64,000 nt of DNA, taken from positions 13,035,911 through 13,099,910 of the forward strand of contig NC_086376.1 of assembly GCF_036588685.1 (NCBI RefSeq). The letters run 5' to 3'. Under the pieces are notes generated by a model, which saw only the letters and a list, made by a program, of their open reading frames with translations, was not told the DNA's origin and made no database searches. The DNA comes from Mytilus trossulus. Its lineage: Eukaryota; Mollusca; Bivalvia; Mytilida; Mytilidae. Below are positions 1 through 13,800 of this stretch, in pieces. A program made the translations under genes and the position numbers. The stretch's first letter is position 1; every line of letters begins with the position of its first letter.

Positions 1-1055
1 AACATATATATATCACCTAATATCAGGTCTCCTCCTTATAGTTTCCATTGAAAACAGTATAACCCACTATTCCTCCTTGAATATTAACATATTTCATATT
101 TTGAAAGTTTTCTTCAAATTATAATGGTTGAGTCAGTCTATTTTTTTAATTGAATTACAAAAACATTATTAACTGAAAACAATTAAACAATTTGCTAATT
201 ACCAGCTGCATGTGTAGGCTATCCCGATTGATTTTTTTTCATAATCTCATGTAAAACTAGAGTTTGCAAAATCTTTCCCCCCCTCCCCGCCTTGGTGGTC
301 CTTGAAGTAAAATCTGCTGGTCCTCACTATTAATTCTATTGAAAAATACTAAAATTGTGTCAGTCCTATGCAAAATTTCGGTGGTAAAATCCTGAGGACC
401 ACAACTTTTCGTGAACACTGGTAAAACATGGTAAAAGGTCAATTTTTTTGATTGGTCACTTTTACATTAATACTTCCCATGAGTGATTGCTAAAATCAGG
501 TTTGACTGTGTGTATAAATTCCTCAATAAATAAATTCCTAAATATTTGTGGCGGCACGAAAGAATATTTTGAATCAGTCTTGATTTTCCTAGACATTTCT
601 TTTTTTAGTATATGGCACCCTAATACATGTTATAATAATATGTAATATTTAATGAAAATAAAATCATTTATAACTGTATTCATAACATAAAATGATTTCA
701 AATTTCTTGAATATGCTTGAACTGGCATCATAAAATCACATATTTATTACAAATCATGCATTCATCATACTCAAAACTTACATGAAATAAATTAGGCATT
801 GTTTTTGTACAAATTTTTTTGTTTTGTTGTGACTGAACAAGATTTGCTGAGCTTCACCATATAAACATGTATTTTGCATCTCTCAAATCCATAAATGTCT
901 AAAACAAAATCAAAAGTCTTTGGTGTATCATTTAAGTAGAAAAATGGTTTTGGTACATTCATCCTTCAATTATCAAAGCCAGACTATTTAACAGTTGACT
1001 TGTATTTATAGGTATTGGTATGAGATAAGAAACTTGATGACTGCATTTAACACTG
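1..1055. other. 3' flank of DCAF10, no gene seen
   Basis: AT-rich sequence with no coding frame I can support. It probably includes the DCAF10 3'UTR, from the stop to about 725 if the minus-strand AATAAA at 748-743 is used. Confidence 0.5.
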
Positions 1056-1847
1056 TTATAAAACTGGTTGATGGAAGGCCACTTTACCACTGAGACATCC
1101 TGACACAAACATACAATGTTGTGGTGAAAACTTACAAGTCACTACCACATTACTATGGGAAAGACAGTTCTCAACCTCATACATTCTCAATGGTTGAACA
1201 GGACTAGACATAGGTGCTATATCACAAAGTTCACTACAATCGGGGTCAAAAGATAACAACCGAACACCATATCCGAAAGGTGAACAAACAAGTCTGCCAT
1301 CGTTACTGAAACATAACTCTTTTATAAACCCTCGTCCTACATTAGGTTCCTCGATATAATGCAGAAGTCTGTTTCGTGTCTTGTCTCTATTGCCTAAGCT
1401 AAATCCTGAAAGTCTTTGATGAAAAGTTAGAGGGGGTTCACCATTTTCAAATTCAAAAGCACCAATCATACTTAATATTTCCAGTGATCTGTTATTGAAA
1501 AGTGATAAACCTGTGCCCTCTGTTTCATCAGAGGAAGATTCTGTCTCACTATTTGAAACATTGTCTACACTGATCCGTTGTGGATGGAATCCATTAGCAA
1601 TTGTTTGTCTTTCAACAGTACCAAAAGTTGCATCATTGCTGGTCTCTGATCCTGGAGAGAGAGGAGAATCTAGTTCTGAGGTCAGTAGTAAGTATGGAAC
1701 ACTTGTTTGTTGTACAGATGGTGTGTGATTGATATCTGTATTACTGGTTTCCTCTACTGGTACTGCATTACTTTGACTAGAGTCAGACTCCTCCTGCATA
1801 TCTTCCTCTGTATCAGGATAATCCTGAATATCATGAACACAGGTCCA
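1056..1847 (-). CDS. DCAF10: DCAF10 exon 6 with stop (residues 296-558)
   Basis: Acceptor ATTTTAG|TGG, starting WTCVHDIQDY, which matches the family's CTCVYEF. An acidic, Ser-rich linker follows, then the C-terminal propeller blades HYIEEPNVGRGFIKELCF, SPFGYGVRLLSFD and CKFSPQHCMFVSGCLSGKV. Stop TAA at 1058-1056. Confidence 0.95.
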   Translation of the reverse strand, partial: WTCVHDIQDYPDTEEDMQEESDSSQSNAVPVEETSNTDINHTPSVQQTSVPYLLLTSELDSPLSPGSETSNDATFGTVERQTIANGFHPQRISVDNVSNSETESSSDETEGTGLSLFNNRSLEILSMIGAFEFENGEPPLTFHQRLSGFSLGNRDKTRNRLLHYIEEPNVGRGFIKELCFSNDGRLVCSPFGYGVRLLSFDPDCSELCDIAPMSSPVQPLRMYEVENCLSHSNVVVTCKFSPQHCMFVSGCLSGKVAFHQPVL

Positions 1848-4800
1848 CTAAAATATATAAATGTTTTCCATTTTATAGCAGTAATAAATTCAGGATGAAT
1901 AGAAGAAGAAAAAAATTCAAAACAATGGGAGATTTTTAGACTTGTGGCCTTTTTTGTGTCCTCAATGCTCTACTACATTATATTTTTTACTTATACTTTT
2001 GTTTCTATTCAAGCATCAGTGTTGAGCCTTTTGTAATAGAAATGCATGTTTGGTGAATAAAGTTATAAGCCTGGTATCTTTGATAGAATGTTATTCTTTT
2101 ATAAAAAATTTCCTAGTTGTTTTATTTCTAAATTTAAATCGATTGAATCTTTTAAATACTCTGCCAAATTGTAACTGGCTTCATGTACTTTTAAAGCTTT
2201 AGAATAGAATGAGGAGTATGGGTACAACCTTTTTCTCAAGCTACAGGTTGTACAAAACTGTCCAATTTTTTCATGGTTACTGAGGATTCACTTATTTTTG
2301 TGAGTACCAATTTTTAAAGATTAGGGAAAACTTATGTGTTGGTGGATATTTAATTTCGTGGTTTTACCAAAGGACGCATAAACCCTATGGAATATGTTGT
2401 GCTTGTTCCCACTAAATCCATGAAAATTAGTATCCAACAAATAATAATAAACCTACAATAAACACTGATTGATCAGTGTTCCAGCTAGGCCGTTTTCAGA
2501 GGGTGCAGCGCCCGCCCTTTCCTGAGTGGCGCCCTGTGCCCTTTTTACAGTTTCCAGGGCGCCCTGAATTTTTTGAAGATCGATTGCATATTAATTTGTT
2601 TGTATTGATATGATACGCTAATTACTAGATTTTACCTGGGGAAAAGTTTATGACTTTGTTTACCACCCCAAGCTAATCAACGGTTACAACTGGTGTCATA
2701 ATCTGTTGTTATAGATTATCCGTTTATCGGATGGGTCATTAATGATCATCAACATTAATTCATTCATATAGAATCGGTCAGTCAGCAATTATCTTTGAAG
2801 AAATGTGCATACAACAACTTGGGCACAATTTGCGATGTTTACCGTAGTTTCATGGAGGAAACATAATGAAAGAAAGTTGAAAACCATAATAAACTTGTTG
2901 AAGACATTGTTTTACTTGTTTTCCGTGAAATAAACAGAAAATTCAGACGTATTGTGCTATTTCTTCACAGTTATTCTTTAATGGTGGAGGAAGCAGGAGT
3001 GACCAGAGAACTACCAACTTTGGTAGAAATACACACAATCTTACAACAAGATCCTTTTGTGATACATCAAACAAACAAAAAGCCCATAAACAAGACCCCT
3101 ATGTTGCCCCATGGACTGATGACCAGACAAAAAGCTCAAAATACACAAAATTCCTATTTTGTCCATTGGACAGAATCAACAAGATCACTTTGATACACTT
3201 TTATCTCAATAGTTTTGTAACGTTTGATTCAGGTAAACTAAAGGCAAACTAATTAAGTAAGAGAACAGAAACGACAGACTGAGCATTTTTTTCATTTATA
3301 ATAGGGACAAGTTTTATAAAGTTTGGTCTAAGCAAACTAAAGTTAAAGAACGGAAACCAATTTGGGGACGTACACAACAGTTGGACAGGATGGACAAGGG
3401 TAACATTTAATGCCCCAATCGCCTAGCTGCATAGGCATAAAAAGATGCAGATCCTCTGTTGTAAGCTTAATTGTAAAGAATGTTCTATACTAAGACAGTA
3501 TAGTTCTATATCTTACCTCTGACTTGTAATCTCTGCTTACATTACGTGACAAAACACACCATCCCTGAGGGTGTACCTATCAAATAAACATATATTACAT
3601 ATCAAAATATTTACATGACAATTTTGATGACTAAATTGCATTTATTGGTGTTACAATGTACTATTACATGTTTCAAGTGATGCTTAATATTTTCTGTAAA
3701 ATATAGATGTCCTAATTGATTCAATATTTCAGAGCTCGTGTTTCCTTGATAGAGGATTGCTGGTCATTAGGAAGCTACTGAACCAAGGTTTTTTTAGAAG
3801 TAAAGTTGAAATCTCCCCTTTGAAATTTCAAATTATTTAGCCATTACCCTTTGATTGATCGTTACAGAATATATTTGTCACAAATGACGGTGTATGTTCC
3901 AATTGTCATAGCCACAAACGGAATCCTATCCTCTTTATCCTAGATTTTGACATTACTGAATGAGACTTATCTTGAAATTAGCAACATAAAAAGTGCAACA
4001 ATTTGTGCAGGATCTGCTTGCACTAAACTTCTCTTGAATTTTAATGTGCGTATTGTTATGCGTTTATTTTTCTACATTGGCTAGAGGTATAGGGGGAGGG
4101 TTGAGATCTCACAAACATGTTTAACCCCGCCGCATTTTTGCGCCTGTCCAAAGTCAGGAGCCTCTGGCCTTTGTTAGTATTGTATTAATTTATCTTAGTT
4201 ACTTGTGTACAATTTGGAAATTAGTATGGCGTCATTGTCACTGAACTAGTATATATTTGTTTAGGGGCCAGCTGAAGGGCGCCTCCGAGTGCGGGAATTT
4301 CTCGCTACATTGAAGACCTGTTGGTGACCTTCTGCTGTTGTTTTTTCTATGGTCGGGTTGTTGTCTCTTTGACATATTCCCAATTTCCATTCTCAATTTT
4401 ATACTAAAAGAGCATCTGAGATTCTAGGGTTTTTAGTGGGGCTTGTATTTCAGTCTATAGTTTTCTATGATGTCTTTTGTAGACTGCTATTTTTCTCTAC
4501 ATCTTTTTTTACGAGTTTTTTATTTGTTTTTCTTATACTTATGATTTCTTACTGTCTCTTTGGTTCTCCTACCTGTTATTGTTTGGTTTTTTTTCTGTGA
4601 AAATTTACTATCTAAACATACTACTTAAACATTTACGTATTCACAATTTGAGTACCTTGAACAAAACCAATCACTGCCATTGTGTTTTCTTTTTCCAAAC
4701 AAACTTAAAAAAACATATATTCCAGCACATCATTTAATGGTTTAGATTCACTATTTATTGTGTGCGGGTGTGAGTTCTTTCTGATAAGTTGTTCATAAAC

Positions 4801-7800
4801 TTCAAAATTCAATAAAATCAAGTTGTCTACCATTTTACCATGTTTAATTGAACAACGGAGCTCTATTAAATTCTAAATAACACATTCACGGATGCCATAC
4901 AAGTGCTAGGTTTGCATTAACCTCAAAATCAACTGAAAAAATACAAAGACAGGCTACTCACCATCATTAAGCAATATTACATATGTCCTGACATAGAAAG
5001 TTCTTTTTCTTCCTTTTTTGATTGCTTTTTTATTTTTAATGAACATGGGCTTAATTTAAAAAAAAGTTTTTTTTTATATTGACAGATTGTATTATAATCA
5101 TTACATAAAAATAAAATAAACATATACTAGTTGCATTAAAGCATAAAAATTTAAGCAATTTGATATATTTACCTGTATAGAGGCTATGTCACCAGCCCCG
5201 TTTCCCATTGGCCAATCAGTAATCATCTCAAAATAATTCCTTTGTTTTCTATTCCTGAGAATAGAACTATCACGTTGAACTCTACGTGTAAAGAGTCTTT
5301 GAGGTAAAAATTCTTTCATATCTTCGGCAAGATGATTCAGATCCAGATTGTTAATCAAAATAATTTTGCCTTCCTGCGTTGAAACTATTAGTTTTGAACC
5401 ATCTGGTGATAGTTTAGATCTCATTAACATTTTATGTGAAAACACTTTTTGTCCCTGAATAGCACCATCACAATAACTGAAATAAAAGTAGACTTTATAT
5501 AAATATTATACTGATTATCTAGCAAAAATCAAGCTTACAAATAAAACTGATTAGAAAATTGAAACTTTCATTTAAAAAATGTGCATGCATCTAAATAGAA
5601 AATTCAAAGGTCCAACATAATTCTTTCTCTGCTTATTTTAACAGAAAATTGGACCATTACCAATGAATAAAGTTCTCCGATAAATCTATCAATGTTTTTC
5701 TGCAATTTTTTATATCAAGTTGTACCTTATCTAAACCTGCTTCAAATTGGAGCATTCTCATTGCTAAGGATTATAAACAATAATGTGTGAACCATTTAAA
5801 TAAGTGTTGTGAATATGAAATGGTCATATGTACAGTAGTTGTCGTTTGTTTATGTAATATATATGTGTTTCTTGTTTCTCGTTTTTTTTATATAGATTAA
5901 ACCGTTGGTTTTCCCGTTTGAATGGTTTTACTCTAGTAAATTTTGGGCCCTTTATAGCTTGTTGTTCGGTGTGAGCAAAGGCTCCATGTTGAAGGCTGTA
6001 CATTGACCTATAATGGTTTACTTTTTTTAAATTTTAAATTGTTACTTGGATGGAGAGTTGTCTCATTGGCACTCACACCACATCTTCCCATATCTATATA
6101 TCAATGAGTGGTTCAAATATTATATCAATTTCCATCAGGGTTAATAAACTGTTGACACAGAAATAAACTAAACCTGAAATAATTTGTTTAAAGAATAATG
6201 CAAATTTTGAATATGTTGAAACTTAAACATGTTAAATGTCAAATCTAATATATATGTAAACTAGAGGCTCTAAAGAGCCTGTGTCGCTCACCTTGGTCTA
6301 TGTGCATATTAAACAAAGGACACAAATGGATTCATGACAAAATTGTATTTTGGTGATGGTGATGTGTTTGAAGTTCCTACTTTACTGAACGATTTTGCTT
6401 CTTACAATTATATCTATCATGAACTTTGCCCATTAGTAACAGAGAACTATATTTGGTAAAAATTTACATAAATTTACCAAATTAATGAAAATTGTTAAAA
6501 ATTGACTATAAAGGGCAATAACTCCTTAAGGGGTCAATTGACCATTTAGGTCATGTTGACTTATTTGTAGATCTTACTTTGCTGAACATTATTGCTGTTT
6601 ACAGTTTATCGCTATCTATAATAGTATTCAAGATAACCAAAAACGGCAAAATTTCTTTAAAAATTACCAATTGGAGGGCAGCAACCCAACAACCAGTTGT
6701 CCAATTCATCTGAAAAATTCAGGGCAGATAGATATTGACTTGATTAACAATTTAACTTCTTGTCAGATTTGCTCTAGATGCTTTGGTTTCATAGTTATAA
6801 GCAAAAAACTGCATTTTACCCCTATGTTCTATTTTTAGCCCTGGCGGCCATCTTGGTTGAATGGCCAGGTCATCGGACACATTTTTCAAACTAGATACCC
6901 CAAGATGATTGTGGCCTAGTAGTTTCAGTGGAGATTTTGTAAAAGATTACTTAGATTTATGAAAAATGGTTAAAGATTGACTATAAAGGGCAATAACTCC
7001 TAAAGGGGTCAACTGACCATTTTGATCATGTTAACTTATTTGTAGATCTTACTTTGCTGAACATTATTGCTCTTTACAGTTTATCTCTATCTATAATAAT
7101 ATTCAAGATAATAACCAAAAACAGCAAAATTTCCTCAAAATTACCAATTCAGGGGCAGCAACCCAACAACCGATTAACCGATTCATCTGAAAATTTCAGG
7201 GCAGATAGTTCTTGACCTGATAAACATTTTTATGCCATGTCAGATTTTCTCAAAATGCTTTGGTTTTTGAGTTATAAGCCAAAAACTGCATTTTACCCCT
7301 ATGTTCTATTTTTAGCGGTGGCGGCCATCTTGGTTGGTTGACCAGGTCACGCCACACATTTTTTAAACTAATTACCCCAAAGATGATTGTGGCCAAGTTT
7401 GGATTAATTTGGCCAAGTAGTTTCAGAGGAGAAGATTTTTGTAAAAGATTACTTTAATTAACGAAAAATGGTTAAAAATTGACTATAAAGGGCAATAACT
7501 CCTAAACGGGTCGACTGACCATTTTGGTCATGTTGACTTATTTGTAGATCTTACTTTGCTGAACATTATTGCTGTTTACAGTTTATCTCTAACTATAATA
7601 ATATTCAAGATAATAACCAAAAACAGCAAAATTTCTTCAAAATTACCAATTCAGGGGCAGCAACCCAACAACCGATTGACGGATTCATCTGAAAATTTCA
7701 GGGCAGATAGATCTTGACCTGATAAACATTTTTACCCCCATGTCAGATTTGCTCTAAATGCTTTGGTTTTTGAGTTATAAGCCAAAAACTGCATTTTACC

Positions 7801-10800
7801 CCTATGTTCTATTTTTAGCCGTGGCGGCCATCTTGGTTGGTTGACCGGGTCACGCCACACATTTTTTAAACTAGATACCCCAATGATGATTGTGGCCAAG
7901 TTTGATTAAATTTGTTCCAGTAGTTTCAGAGGAGAAGATTTTTGTAAAAGTTAACGACGACGGACGACGACAGACGACGGACGACGACAGACGACGGACG
8001 ACGGACGCAAAGTGATGGGAAAAGCTCACTTGGCCCTTCGGGCCAGGTGAGCTAATAATAAAAATGATTCAGAGTCAAAGTTCCATAATCCAGGTAGCAG
8101 AGAAATAAATCTTCATCAAAACCAAATGAGCTGATGGAGTTAATTTCCACGGAAATGAAAGATGTTACTAAGCATTCATGTACAACTGCATACCAAATAT
8201 CTTTGATTTATCATTAGTGATTACCCTAAAATTGACCTAATCACAAAATCTAGCAAATAGTTGATGAAGCCAACACCCCTGCTTTAAGAAGTATATACCT
8301 GCAACATTCAGATATTTAACCAATACAAAATTAAAAATGCTTGCTTGAAACTTGCAAATTAAAATATGACATTTTACTACATGTTGTGTTTTTTTACGAC
8401 AATGGAGGATTTTAAACAATAAACTGATATAAACAATATCAAAATAATCAATATTTCTAAGTCAGTAGATGCACACAATCAACCTTAAAATGAAATATTG
8501 AGCTTACCTGTTAATGTCCCAGGTAAAAATATTTCCATCAAATCCTGACGTAACAAGTTTACCACAATCTGATGCATATTCAATGTTTTTTACCCAGTTT
8601 GTGTGACCACATAAAAGATGCAGTCTGGTTTTTAAGTAACGAATATCCCATAATGCCACATTATTATCATCGGAACATGTTGCAAGCAGCCTAGAATCTA
8701 AAAATCTACAATAAACAATTTATTCATTTGAGTATGTAATTTTTTTATTTCTTTAAATTCAATTTCAAGTGTGGCAAAGTGTCTTTAAAACATGAATAAA
8801 TTACCTTAAATGTTAAAATACAAAATATAAGAAAAGCAGATTAACTTGTTTTTGTTCAATTCTTGTACATAAATTAGGCCGTTAATTTTCTTGTTTGACA
8901 TTGTTATTTCAGGGCCTGTTATAGCTGACTATGCGGTATGGGCTTTGCTCATTGTTGAAGGTCGTATGGTGACCTGTAGTTGTTAATTTTTGTTTTATAT
9001 TGGTCACTTGAGGAGAGTTGTCTCATTGGCAATCATACCACATCTTCTTTTTTATAAGTACATGTTTTGAAGAAATTTATCTTTACAATCACAATTAGCA
9101 ATTCAATAAAAAAAATACTATGTACCAGACCTTGAAGTGTAGCGTTTTAAATTTCAACTTTTTTTTCATGTGAAAAAGGACATAACTCTAGAACCATAGA
9201 AGTGACACCACCTGAATTCAAAATAAGCTGTGTTTTGTGGTCAAAGGCATTGACTTTTGTGTATGAGATTGATAACATTTGGTTGAGGCAATCTTGAGTA
9301 AGAGAAAGAAAATTTTCCATTTGAAAATGGACAAAAATCTGGAACTGTACAAGTGGAGCCACCTGAATTCAAAATATTCTATGTTTTGTGGTTTTGTTCC
9401 GGACCATATGAGTATTTGGACCATACATATACGCGTATGGTCATGACCATATGGGTATATACTCATATGGTCCAACCATACGCATATGGTCAGGGTAATT
9501 AACACTCTGTTACAGTTTGCTTTTATTACTTCTCAACTCTTCAGATGGTATGACCGGTCATTAAAAAGAAGCAATAATACAGGTAATTTTAATAAAAAGA
9601 TAAGCTAAATAAAAATAAGAAGTTTCACATAGTTAATTTTACTTACATGTAATTTGTCAAATTTATAGTAAACACATTTTATACCGATGGTCATTACCGA
9701 TTTGTTATTACAAGTGAATGGCAATATGTCGACTAAAAAAAATTATCCAAAAATGTCTTAATGAACTGTTATACAAGAAGTCACATAGTTTATTTCAAAT
9801 ATCTTGTGAATATGGTGTACTGCAGTCATTTTACGACATTTGAAATCTAAAGCTTTTAAAAAAAAACACGTAGACATCAGAATGGCCCAATTGCAAGATC
9901 TGGGTATAACTGTACGCAGCTGCAAAAAGGCTAATTTTTCACCCACAAAAAAAAAGGTGTAAATGAAAAGGATCTTGCACAAAATTCTTGCAAATGTAAA
10001 AAAGCTATGATACCCTGTGGAAGTGAATGTCACCCAAGCCTACATGCAATAATGTAACTAGCAATTAAAACTACATGTATGGTATCAATATAAAATTTTC
10101 ACATAGTTTGGGATTATAAAATTGATAAATTGTCATGAAACCATCACTGCTTTTTTAGATAAAGTTTTTGTATTATTAAAACGTTTATAATGTAATTTGA
10201 AAAAAATACCTATATGGTCCAAATACTCATATGGTCCGGCCCGACCAATCGAGTATTATACTCATATGGTCGGACCATATGAGTATATGCACACGGTCAT
10301 GACCATACGCGTATGGTCCAAATACTCATATGGTCCGTGACTGTTATAAGCATTGTGTAGAAGATTTATAACATTTGGTTAAGGAAATTTTGAGTGGGAA
10401 AAGAAAATGACAATTTCTGCAATTTTCCATTTGTAAAGGGACATAACTCTTAGAGAAATGTAAAAGGGAAGCCACCTGAATTCAAAATGATCTGTGTTTT
10501 GTGGGAAAAGCATAGTGTATAAGATTTATAACATTTGGTTGAGGCAATCTTGAGAAAAAGAACGAAGAAAAAAATTACAGCAATTTTTCATGTGTAAAGG
10601 GGCATAACTCTAGAAATGTATTGTGAAAGTGAAGCCTCCCAAATTCAAACAGTGTATTAGTTCCAAATAGTGTGGAGCTACATGTATATCATGTATATTA
10701 CCAAAAGGTTTCTAAAAATAATAGTCAAATCCATCTAACGTCAACTTTGCCAGAGGGAGTTGAAATCTTTGTTTCTTTACATTTTACAAATTCATAAATG

Positions 10801-13800
10801 GACAATTTATGAAAGTATGATATAAATCAAATTATGTCTGTACAGAAAATGACTTCTAGGCTGATTTTACCCACAGAGACTAATAGTCCACCAATAGTGG
10901 AGTAACCCACTAATAGTACTATAATAACCATCAAGTTAGATACAAACCTAACACAGTTTACACAATCATCGTGGGCCTTGTTGACTTCTTTGACTAATTT
11001 ATGTGTGAAAGGATCAAACATTAAGACACTGTGACCTTCACATGCAGCAGCTAATAGAGATCTGAAATAAATACCAACATGTTCATCATTTGCATATTTA
11101 TAACATGATTTAAAATATATCTATCAAAATTACATTGTAACAAAAAAGGCACATACTGACATAGGAATACATTGTAATACTAGTAATGGGCATTCAAAAC
11201 AAATTGTTCAACATTTTGTACATCATGTACATGTACATAGAGCTCAGCAGTACATTTGTAAATTACCTCAGCAATGCTCAGCATCTATCCTATCACAAGA
11301 GTTGGCAAAGATATATCTCTGTTATTTTCTGAGGGGATAACAGTACCACATTTATTAGCACTGTTTTTTTTTAAGTGTGGTGTGCTTAGGGACGACATCA
11401 AAAGATTGATGTAGGATAAAAAACTTATATCAAATAGTTAGGGGGTGGGGGGGGTTAAGATTCTGCAAGTTTTATTTTTATCTAAAATCAATTTTTACAT
11501 ATATCCCTATTGGTAAATCAATTTTTCCCAAATTAAGATAAGAGATGGTGTGGGGGTCAGTGAATAAAATATGTGAATTAAGTTTTTTTATCCTACATTG
11601 AACTTTTGATGTCGTCCCTTACAAAATGATGCTTATATAAGTCAGCTTAAATACTTTTAAAACATAATTAAACCTTCAGAATTCATATATATTTTTATAA
11701 AGCATTATTACTTTTAAACATATACATGTATCTTCGTTTATGTTATAAGCACAAGAACGCCTCTTTGCATTTATTTTACTTATTGTGAACCTTCGAATTC
11801 ATTGTTACTCTTTTCTCATGTTTCTATGCCTGTAATGTGTAAAAAAAAGAAAAATATAAATTCTTAAGCCATAAATGTATGTCTTATGTCATGTATATGC
11901 TATACAAGTACTGCACTGTTACTCTCAGTGTAATATTATTCAAAGAATCTGGGTCTATTCATGCTCAATCACATAAGCGCCCATTCACGTTCGCCCCCTT
12001 TCACTTTTCGCACCAAAATTCCTTTAGCACCCTACATGTCCGCGCCCATTTTTTATTGGTTATATGTTTATTATTTGTAATCAAGTTTTGGTAAGTCATT
12101 TCGTCATGTTCGTTAGTGTATTACTTTAAAAAAAAATCATAGTTTCTAAATAAATGAGATTCTGACAATATTTTCGCATGTATCATGGTACATAAGTATA
12201 TTGCTTTAAACAATTTATGTTCATTGTTTTTAAATAAAGTGAGATCCTGCCAGCCAGAATTTGATTTTTGTATTGAATAATTCTTAATCATATTTTGGTT
12301 AGCGTATTGTATAGCCATCATATATATATCATACTTGTCCAAACACACATGAGATCAAAGGAGCCAAGCTGTTAAAAACAATTACATTTCATGTTTTTTA
12401 TTTAAAATCTACAAAGTTTTACTCATACCAATCTAAATACACATGCAGTATTTACAGCAAAGCAAGTTAAAATAACGATCATGATTTTAATGTTATTGAT
12501 AACGATTTTTCTTTGTCATATTATTTTTAAATTACGTCCATATGTACATAGCACACAAGTTCCGGGAAGTTTTACACTCCTACCTCGGAGTCTACTCCCG
12601 TATTCTGAAGTAGAAGAAGAAGAAACAATAACACAATAAACAAATTTAGCTGTGTTTAAACACCAATTAGCATTAATCATATACATATTAACATTTACTA
12701 AATAATTAATCATCAAATTTATTAAAAAAATCAGACATATAATTAATACATGTAATAATTCCTCGAATTTTATTCAGGAAATAGAATTATTTGGAATATA
12801 TACATGAAAAATAACTTATGATAAAACTGAAATTTCGAATAAAAATTGGACTCGAACGGATGTGGCACAGGCACTTGTTTCTATCCATACGAAGGTCGAC
12901 TATCCATATAAATAGAAGAAGGTGGCTAACGAAATTTTTTTTAGGTCACGACAGTCTCCGCTTGGGACGCTTTTTCTACCCTTCAAATTAATGCTAAAAA
13001 TCCCTACCTTATATGAATAGATTCAGTGAATATTTTCCTTTAAAACTAAACTAATTTTATAATCCCCACAGTATTTCTCTTCACGGTAATCTCCTCTCAA
13101 TTCACTAAACCATGTCCAAAAGTTCAACTACCATCTTTTCAATGTATCTACTTCCGGTTGTGGCCAGAATGACATCTTTTTAAAAACGAAATGATTCTGT
13201 AAAATTACCAGTTTATTATTTTCATTATCAATATATTTTTAAAGATGGAATTTCACCGAAATAAGTACATTTATCGTTGTTATTAAAAAAATCAGAAAGT
13301 CAGACACTTATTTGAATGAATTCCATAATACTAGAGAGTTCCGAATGTATACATGTATGGTTACTCTAAAGAATTTCATCGATCTTTTATTTTGGAGGTA
13401 AAAAACGTTTTCAGATTCATAAGAATAAGGGAAAAGAAACTGAGTCAATGAAAACAAACTAAATTTACTGCGATGTCAACCGGAAGTAGATACATTGAAA
13501 AGATGGTAGTTGAACTTTTGGACATGGTTTAGTGAATAGAGAGTAGATTACCGCGAAGAGGAACACTGTGGGGATTATGAAATTAGTTTAGTTTTAAAGG
13601 AAAATATTCACTGAATCGATTCATACAAGGTAGGGATTTTTAGCATTAAGTTGAAGGATAGAAAAAGCTTCCCAAGCGGAGACTGTCGTGACCTAAAAAA
13701 AAATTCGTTAGCCACCTTCTTCTATTTATATGGATAGTCGACCTTCGTATGGATAGAAAACAAGTGCCTGTGGGATGTGGGGGCGACCATGTGAGGTGCG

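Noticed and set aside
2954-3193. 79-codon plus frame inside DCAF10 intron 5
   Set aside because: Opposite strand to the gene, no splice partners, no recognisable domain.
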